Assembly (NCBI GenBank): GCA_002499585.1 | Contig: DAMH01000008.1 | Coordinates: forward strand, 1-19,951 | Length of the DNA stretch: 19,951 nucleotides | Source: Euryarchaeota archaeon UBA552 | GTDB lineage: Archaea > Thermoplasmatota > Poseidoniia > Poseidoniales > Thalassarchaeaceae | Direction: 5' to 3' | Shown here: positions 14,211 through 19,951 of the stretch, in pieces | Numbering within the stretch: the stretch's first letter is position 1 | How the letters are laid out: each line of letters begins with the position of its first letter | The notes under the pieces: model-generated | Told to the model about the DNA's origin: nothing | Database searches by the model: none | Seen by the model: the letters and a program-made list of their open reading frames with translations, nothing else | Made by a program: the position numbers and the translations under genes

Positions 14211-15431
14211 ATGCGAGCCCTATCAGTTGCAATGATCCTGTTGTCTGTGTCAGTTTCTGGATGCTTTGGCTCAGATGTAACAATCCCAGAGGAAGAGCAG
14301 GGTCTCGAAATTTTTGGGTCATACAGCGTGGTTGCCCCGATTGATACTGGCATAAATGTCTATCATAATCACTTTGCGATGAATGAAACATATCCGGAAT
14401 GGCTCCTAGAGGGTCTTGGGGTGACTATGTGGTGCAACCTCACCACAAACGGTACCTGGGCAGAGAGGTACGAAGCAGACAAGGAGGAGTGTTGGGATAT
14501 CATCACCTCCCAAGACATTGTTTGGTTTGTTGGAACGAGGATTATAGGCACAACTCCGGATGACTCGACAGACATCCCAATTCTCGACGACCCCTCGGAT
14601 GGGCATGGCACAGCTGTGACTGGATCGGTCTTAGATGCAAATCCAGATGCAGTCATATTCTTCGTGGAAGGCTTCAGTGATGCTGCAGTCCTGGCCGCCG
14701 CCAACCAACCCTTGGTAGACATAATTTCCACATCCTTCGGCCCCATTGGATCCATACCCGTCCCCGGGATCGAGGATGCGACGAGGGTAGCGGTGGTCGA
14801 GGAGGGAAAGATACACACAGGCGCATCTGACAACACCCCGTCTCCTGCCATTCAAGACTCTACTGCGGGCCCACCCTGGTCTATTGGAATCTCAGGCTAC
14901 GCAGAAGAAGACGACGACCAGAAGGAAACCATGAGCGGCTCCTATCCCGATATCGCCGCGGACTGGACCCAACTCCTACCTAACCACGATGACATCGACG
15001 GTTACCACGTCACTTCAGGAACCTCATTCGCAACTCCGAGAACTGCGGGAATCCTAAGCGAGGTTCTAGAGGTCCTCAGGGGCAAGGCTGGAGACGACAG
15101 GTCCGGTGCCTCAGGACAAAGGGGCGGATTTCTAGTCAATTCCACTTCAAACTTCAGCCAATTAACAAATTCCGACATCAGGAACGCTCTGAATCTCTCT
15201 GCTTGGTACCCGAGTTTCCAGACTTGGGACCCAACAACTGGGACGTTGCCCATATCTCCAATCGCCCCCTGCACCCAAGTTGGATGGGGCGTAGTCAATA
15301 TGTCCAACATCCAGCCTATTATCAACCATCTTGACGGTACAACAGAATTACCTCCAAGGCCCGCAGATGTTGTGGCCTGCATGGACGCGAACCAAAACAT
15401 TCGAGAAGCGTATTGGTCATTCGTCGCCTGA
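14211..15431 (+). CDS. Subtilisin-like serine protease lipoprotein
   Basis: A 406-residue S8-family protease exported as a lipoprotein: the signal MRALSVAMILLSVSVSGC puts the acceptor Cys at 18. The triad is visible as Asp45 (VVAPIDTGIN), His132 (DGHGTAVTGS) and Ser272 (HVTSGTSFATPRTAG). Asn208 in GASDN is a candidate oxyanion residue. There is no I9-type inhibitory propeptide between the lipid Cys and the catalytic Asp, only about 25 residues, so maturation differs from classical subtilisins. The segment between Asp45 and His132 is unusually long (87 residues) and holds two Cys. It is a single-gene unit on the plus strand between minus-strand groups. Its last 15 nt overlap the propeller gene. 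Substrates are unknown. Confidence 0.9.
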   Translation: MRALSVAMILLSVSVSGCFGSDVTIPEEEQGLEIFGSYSVVAPIDTGINVYHNHFAMNETYPEWLLEGLGVTMWCNLTTNGTWAERYEADKEECWDIITSQDIVWFVGTRIIGTTPDDSTDIPILDDPSDGHGTAVTGSVLDANPDAVIFFVEGFSDAAVLAAANQPLVDIISTSFGPIGSIPVPGIEDATRVAVVEEGKIHTGASDNTPSPAIQDSTAGPPWSIGISGYAEEDDDQKETMSGSYPDIAADWTQLLPNHDDIDGYHVTSGTSFATPRTAGILSEVLEVLRGKAGDDRSGASGQRGGFLVNSTSNFSQLTNSDIRNALNLSAWYPSFQTWDPTTGTLPISPIAPCTQVGWGVVNMSNIQPIINHLDGTTELPPRPADVVACMDANQNIREAYWSFVA

Positions 15432-17174
15432 ATCATCGGAAGTTCTTGCGATCACCACAATGAACCCAATCAAGCAGATTATAATCAGGGCGAAAAACGC
15501 TCCAAAAACACTCTGCGAAGATCCTGGCTCGTTTTTTCCTCCAAGGTCTTCACCTATCCCAGGCTCTGGGTTTTGATTACCGCCTGAGTCGCCTGGCAGG
15601 GATGAACAAGATCCATCGTCGCTGGTTGCTGTTTGGTCGAAATTGGGTGACAGTGGATCGGTACAACCAACGATTGGTCCGTGATCCAGCGCAGCGATGT
15701 AGCCATCAGGCCATTGATATGTGCTCTGGTTATCCCAATTCTGTATTGTGATGTCTCCGAATGCAGCGGTTCTCGTAGAAAATGAGCCTCCGAGGATGGT
15801 TTTGCCCAATGAGTGATCGATTGACGTTGATTCGGGCCATTTTGCCATACCAAGGCCCAAGGCCCACTCCCAGGACCCATCATTTCCGATCCCTGCCATC
15901 CATAGATCCATGTTCACTGGATCGGCCGATTTCTGGATAGTATGCTCACCGAATGTCAAGTACATTGATGACGTTGCTCCCACGAGAATTGCGCCGCCCT
16001 CAATTGCCGCTATTGAGTGGGCGTCATCATTTGCAACGCCCTCAACGGCTTCAGTCCAGATCCACTGGCCACTTGCGGATATTCTGGACACTAAGACATC
16101 TGTCGTGCCGGTGATGCCGGTGTTTGTATTGGACAATCTGGATGAATTGTCAGGGCCAATAGAGTATGTAGTATCTGATGAAGATCTCGATAGTACGTAA
16201 GCTCCTCCTGATTCGTCAGCATCGAGTGAATATACCTCTTCGCTGTTTTGACCGCTGATCATGGCGATCCACTCCCACGACCTGGTCACAGGGTCCCAAG
16301 AAGCTATCATCCCCTCTGAATATCCAGGGGCCTCGCTGACCGTCTTGTTTGGAATCCCATATGCTGCCTGTCCAATAAAATACCCAGCTATCATGACCTT
16401 GCCTTCAGTCGTGATTGCCATATCTGAGACCATCAGATCTGAATCGGGGTCAAAGAGGCTACTGTGCGAGATCATTGAACCAGAAGAGTCGAATTCGATC
16501 AAGAAGGAGTCCGTCATCCCCCCGTCGCCCCAACCCGGCATCAAGCTCCCATTGTCTCCACTCAGAGAGTTGCTTGCGTAATTACCCGCTAGGAATATTC
16601 CTCCGTTGGGGCTAGGTTCTACTGCAGTTCCCCAATCTTGTGTTTGGCCGGCGAGTCCGTAGACCCACATCCAGTCGCCGGATTGTGGATCCAGTTGGGC
16701 GACGTAAGCCTCTGAGGTCGGGGATGTGGACAAAGTGCGGGGAGTGATGTCAGTGTTGTTTAGGGAGATGTCATCAAAGTAAGTTGTATTCGATTTGTAC
16801 CCGCCAGCCACGTAAATCATCCCGTCCGAGGCCATGGTAATCGATGAACCCCAGTCATCATCAGGCCCTCCTGCTGAAACGATCCAAGCCCATTGCCCTT
16901 GAGACCACTTCCCTACGAAGATGTCGCTCGTGTTTCCCGTGTGATGTTGCATTGCTTGTATCGAATCATCACCGGCGTGGAGATCAAATCTGTATTCACC
17001 AGTTACATAGACATCGCCGGAGACCTGATCGATGAATACGTCGTTAACAGAGTCTCCCCACCAACCAGAAAGTGAATCGGCTTCAGTCCAATGTGGCGTG
17101 TTTGTGACCATGGCTGCCATGGCTTGATTACAGAAAATGCTGACGGCTATTACCGCCACAAGTGACCGCTTCAT
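15417..17174 (-). CDS. Secreted seven-bladed beta-propeller surface protein with GCTD motif and C-terminal TM
   Basis: A 585-residue protein from the ATG at 17174: MKRSLVAVIAVSIF..QAMA is a signal peptide cut after AMA. An upstream ATG at 17216 adds a leader and is less likely. About seven repeats follow, each with a strand such as VYVTGEY, IYVAGGY, IFLAGNY, VMIAGYF, YVLSRSS, ILVGATS or ILGGSFS and an intervening W-rich strand (WAWIV, WMWVY, WEWIA, WIWTE, WEWAL), typical of SBBP-like propellers. Near the end, GCTDPLSPNFD..ATSDDGSC (503-523) is a Cys-bounded module also found in the YHYH protein. A Pro/Gly/Ser linker, a helix at about 556-576 and an acidic tail finish it. It is probably a cell-surface binding protein. 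It is followed 68 nt upstream by a larger propeller gene on the same strand. Confidence 0.82.
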   Translation of the reverse strand: MKRSLVAVIAVSIFCNQAMAAMVTNTPHWTEADSLSGWWGDSVNDVFIDQVSGDVYVTGEYRFDLHAGDDSIQAMQHHTGNTSDIFVGKWSQGQWAWIVSAGGPDDDWGSSITMASDGMIYVAGGYKSNTTYFDDISLNNTDITPRTLSTSPTSEAYVAQLDPQSGDWMWVYGLAGQTQDWGTAVEPSPNGGIFLAGNYASNSLSGDNGSLMPGWGDGGMTDSFLIEFDSSGSMISHSSLFDPDSDLMVSDMAITTEGKVMIAGYFIGQAAYGIPNKTVSEAPGYSEGMIASWDPVTRSWEWIAMISGQNSEEVYSLDADESGGAYVLSRSSSDTTYSIGPDNSSRLSNTNTGITGTTDVLVSRISASGQWIWTEAVEGVANDDAHSIAAIEGGAILVGATSSMYLTFGEHTIQKSADPVNMDLWMAGIGNDGSWEWALGLGMAKWPESTSIDHSLGKTILGGSFSTRTAAFGDITIQNWDNQSTYQWPDGYIAALDHGPIVGCTDPLSPNFDQTATSDDGSCSSLPGDSGGNQNPEPGIGEDLGGKNEPGSSQSVFGAFFALIIICLIGFIVVIARTSDDSGDE

Positions 17175-17242
17175 TGTTCGAGGGGAAATAACCCCACAAA
17201 TAATCAGTGCGGACATTTGGGATACAACAGTGGCGATGATAC

Positions 17243-19849
17243 CTAATCCTCGTCTAGCGCCGGGAGCGGAGGAGGGCTTGGGGGATCAAGTGGCACAGGT
17301 TGTTTCCTGCTTAGCATCGATACAAGCACACCGAGGATTATGAGCAACATTGCTATTCCTGCAAGCCCTGCCACGCCACCGATGTTTACCGACGAGGTCT
17401 CCATGCTATCGCAAATTCCGTCACCGTCGTCGTCAGCAGGGATATCAGTCAGCACTAGTGAGTCGCTTCCGCAGATTGATTCGTCGATATCGGACCACCC
17501 GTCCCCGTCATCGTCTGAGTCCGTATTGTCCCCGATACCGTCTCCATCTGTGTCTACTGATTCGGTTGGTATTAGAGGGAATGCATCATCAATATCCGGG
17601 ATGCCGTCATTGTCGTCATCAGTGTCCTCTGTGTATGTCGAGGGTGCCCCGCTTAGAATCCAATCCGGTTTTCCATCGCCATCTGAATCACCGCCGACTT
17701 TGTCGTCCAGTGGGGCCAGATCATCGAGATCCGAAACCCCGTCGTTGTCGTCATCATAGTCCAGTACCAACGATGTTGGACAGTTTGGGATGGTGAATTG
17801 GTCGGGCTTGCCGTCCAGATCTCTGTCTAGGCTGGCACATATCTCAAGTGGGAATGCATCGAGCGCATCCTCGACATCATCGCCATCATCATCTGAGTCG
17901 ATATGATCACATTGTCCGTCCCCGTCGGTGTCTGATGGTGTCGAACTAGGGTCTTTGGAGTCAGTTCCGCCGCAGTCTGCTTCAGTCGAGTCTAGCCATC
18001 CGTCAGAGTCGTCATCGAGATCTTGATTGTCGCCGACACCGTCGCTATCTGTATCCATCCATTCCATAGGATTCAGTGGAAAGAGATCCAGATCGTCTGG
18101 AGACCCGTCCCCGTCGTCATCGAGATCTTGGTCTGCGTCTCTGCAGCCGTCTCCGTCGAAATCTGTCTGTGCATTGCTCGTCCATCCGGTCTCTGGGCTC
18201 ACAAGGCAGAGATCGTCGGCGTCGCTGACACCGTCACCGTCTGCATCGAATGTTATCTGATATATCATGGTACCATTCACAACAGACGAGTAAGCATCCC
18301 CCCCTACTCCTGCTGAACAACCTGTGTTGTTGTTTGTTACACAAACTGGGAAGTTAGCTGCGATGTTCCCAGTTTGGCTGATAGCTAAGTCGCCCAAATA
18401 GGAGACGCCAGCCTCATTTTCTGAGATTCCTTTGATCCATGCAATGCTGTTCCACTCTGAGTCATGGAGCATCAAGAATCCTTCACCCCCTCCAGATTTC
18501 GTGTTTCTGGTGACCTCCATGCCGTCTTGGGTCTCGAACGTAACCGGGCAATCGACCTCATCTCCCCCCCAACATTGAGTGCCTCCCAACACATAGTGGC
18601 CCTCTGGGGTTACGACTGCCGAGTGGAATACCTCGTTGCCCTCGGTCTTTGAGTCCCATAAAGCCTCAAAGGACCAAGAGGAGTGGTTGAAAATGGAATA
18701 CCATGCATCAGACCCCCCTGAATTGTAGACAGAGAATGATCCAGCAAAGAGTCTGGAGGAGTAATGGTTACCTGCGAGGAGTATCCTTTCGTCGTCCACA
18801 GGTATCATGACTTGCACGAAGTCCGCACCATCCCCGTTCATCACGGTTAGTCTTTCAATTGTGCCATTCGCACTGTATTTCAAAATGAATGTGTTGTGAT
18901 TTGAGACGCTGTAGCCGGTCTCAATGGTCATAACACAGTTCGCGTTCCAGCCTTCGCACCCCCATCCTGAAACTATCAAGCCGCCGTCTGGGGTAGCCAC
19001 GATTCCTTTCTGGCTCAAAGAGTACCAACTGTTCCACATGTCAGTGTCAGAAGTCCCGCTTCCGAACGTCTTTGACCATAATACGTCCCCTTGGGGGGAA
19101 AGTTTCGCTATCATCACGTCCGCACCTCCCTTGGACTGGTGCATTGTGTCCCCTATCGTGATCCTGCACAACAGGTTGTAGTCTTGGCAGAATGTTCCGG
19201 CGACATAAATCGACCCATCTGGAGATTCTGCAATCGAATGGATTGTATCAAAGCCTTCCGAGCCTATCAACATCGACCACTGGGCCTCGCCACCCGGGCC
19301 GATCCTCGCAAACCATGCATCACCGTTGTCGTTGACCGCGGGTAGGCTAATTCCGAATCCAGAAAGTGTACAACCCGAGGGGCCCAGCCAGCATGCGCTC
19401 CCACCGACCAGCATATCTCCGTTCTGGGCAAAGGAAATTGAATCGACTCTGTCGCCGCCACTCGAGGAAATTATCTGGATATCCTTCGTGTTCCCGGTTG
19501 AATCCAAGGTCAGCAAGTATGCAGGTGCGAAGTCAGTGCTAACTACTTCCGCGCCGTCTATCGTTATTTGGCAGTCGTCTGGATCTTCAGGTACATAATA
19601 GAGTCCGCACAGGACTCCTCCAACCACTAGGTCCCCGTCAGGAGAGTATGCCATTGCATTGACGCTCTCATGTGCGTAACCCACATCGAGTAGGTATGTG
19701 GATTCGGACGACTGGGAAAACTGCGTTGTATCAAGATTGCCGGTTTCAGCTTCCATCTGTGACGACATGCCCGGTGTAAGTGCCCAACCGAGGATCACGA
19801 GGACGGCGATCGTTGTCAAATTCTTCCGGGATATAGCGCGCTGTCCCAT
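17243..19849 (-). CDS. Large surface protein: Cys-paired beta-propeller, TSP3 Ca-binding stalk, C-terminal TM
   Basis: An 868-residue exported protein. The N-terminus MGQRAISRKN precedes a hydrophobic signal (11-30); the same MGQRA begins the YHYH protein. Residues about 55-530 hold seven propeller repeats marked by LVVGG, LVGGS, YVAGT, IVSGW, LLAGN, VLGGT and a degenerate NFPVC. Six of them carry a close Cys pair (C81/C93, C153/C160, C221/C228, C298/C305, C426/C434, C503/C511). Residues 535-816 are thrombospondin type-3 repeats (DxDxDGxxD units separated by FPL or CD segments), which bind Ca in known families. A helix at about 824-846 and a Pro-rich acidic tail anchor it. The architecture, a binding head on a stiff Ca-dependent stalk, suggests surface adhesion or polymer binding (inference). 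Upstream, 19850-19951 contains no other gene. Confidence 0.85.
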   Translation of the reverse strand: MGQRAISRKNLTTIAVLVILGWALTPGMSSQMEAETGNLDTTQFSQSSESTYLLDVGYAHESVNAMAYSPDGDLVVGGVLCGLYYVPEDPDDCQITIDGAEVVSTDFAPAYLLTLDSTGNTKDIQIISSSGGDRVDSISFAQNGDMLVGGSACWLGPSGCTLSGFGISLPAVNDNGDAWFARIGPGGEAQWSMLIGSEGFDTIHSIAESPDGSIYVAGTFCQDYNLLCRITIGDTMHQSKGGADVMIAKLSPQGDVLWSKTFGSGTSDTDMWNSWYSLSQKGIVATPDGGLIVSGWGCEGWNANCVMTIETGYSVSNHNTFILKYSANGTIERLTVMNGDGADFVQVMIPVDDERILLAGNHYSSRLFAGSFSVYNSGGSDAWYSIFNHSSWSFEALWDSKTEGNEVFHSAVVTPEGHYVLGGTQCWGGDEVDCPVTFETQDGMEVTRNTKSGGGEGFLMLHDSEWNSIAWIKGISENEAGVSYLGDLAISQTGNIAANFPVCVTNNNTGCSAGVGGDAYSSVVNGTMIYQITFDADGDGVSDADDLCLVSPETGWTSNAQTDFDGDGCRDADQDLDDDGDGSPDDLDLFPLNPMEWMDTDSDGVGDNQDLDDDSDGWLDSTEADCGGTDSKDPSSTPSDTDGDGQCDHIDSDDDGDDVEDALDAFPLEICASLDRDLDGKPDQFTIPNCPTSLVLDYDDDNDGVSDLDDLAPLDDKVGGDSDGDGKPDWILSGAPSTYTEDTDDDNDGIPDIDDAFPLIPTESVDTDGDGIGDNTDSDDDGDGWSDIDESICGSDSLVLTDIPADDDGDGICDSMETSSVNIGGVAGLAGIAMLLIILGVLVSMLSRKQPVPLDPPSPPPLPALDED
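17402..18247 (-). repeat. Coding TSP3-type Asp repeat tract
   Basis: Within the large propeller gene, about 280 codons repeat Asp-rich units of the form DxDxDGxxD with spacing of roughly 10-35 residues. On the plus strand this shows as repeated cgtc/catc triplets. The DNA repeat reflects protein repetition rather than an independent element. It can cause spurious open frames on the plus strand and may be prone to recombination or assembly error. Confidence 0.85.
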
Positions 19850-19951
19850 GATGCTGGATACCTATCCACGATTTCACATTTGCCCCTTATTCAATGGTGT
19901 TGCGGGTATACTCAGACGATCCGGCCCAGTGTGATCCCCCGGTCAAAGCCT

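Noticed and set aside
17182..17195. GGGGAAATAACCCC inverted repeat just upstream of the 585-residue propeller gene
   Set aside because: A 4-bp stem can arise by chance and no second copy was seen; not enough to call an operator.
17340..18316. Several plus-strand open frames rich in Ser, Arg and His opposite the TSP3 tract
   Set aside because: They are antisense products of the repeated Asp codons; low-complexity composition and no recognisable domain.

Overview
The window is archaeal and most resembles a marine planktonic euryarchaeon, probably Marine Group II / Candidatus Poseidoniales. That placement is an inference, made without a search. It rests on an archaeal-type PheS, a tRNA-Thr without encoded CCA and with a U discriminator, very acidic secreted proteins ending in a single membrane helix, thrombospondin type-3 (TSP3) Asp repeats, and dense packing with several TTG/GTG starts. 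No gene-free stretch exceeds about 100 nt. I see no insertion sequence, CRISPR array, rRNA or phage gene.

Region 1 (1-8641, + strand) is a run of exported proteins. After the tail of an upstream gene come two LVIVD-type beta-propeller paralogues, a small cupredoxin-like protein whose predicted mature N-terminus is His, two Sco1/SenC-family lipoproteins with unusual insertions, and a large YHYH-domain protein. The three genes from 3909 to 6558 are tightly coupled by a 10-nt gap, a 43-nt overlap and a 4-nt overlap. Shared histidine motifs and the Sco proteins suggest an extracytoplasmic metal (probably copper) handling or redox-maturation system. This is the most interesting locus in the window.

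Region 2 (8565-11578) is core metabolism. It holds pheS and a membrane zinc-ribbon gene on the minus strand, then tRNA-Thr(UGU) and folD on the plus strand. Region 3 (11564-14113, minus) is a compact sulfur-mobilisation operon: an NADPH-dependent FMN reductase-like flavoprotein, sufS, sufE and a DUF59/MIP18 gene. No SufBCD scaffold gene is present in the window.

Region 4 (14211-19849) is again secreted: a subtilisin-like lipoprotein (+) faces two large minus-strand beta-propeller surface proteins. The outermost carries a Cys-paired propeller followed by a long TSP3 Ca-binding stalk and a C-terminal anchor. Three convergent gene pairs overlap at their 3' ends (77, 15 and 15 nt).
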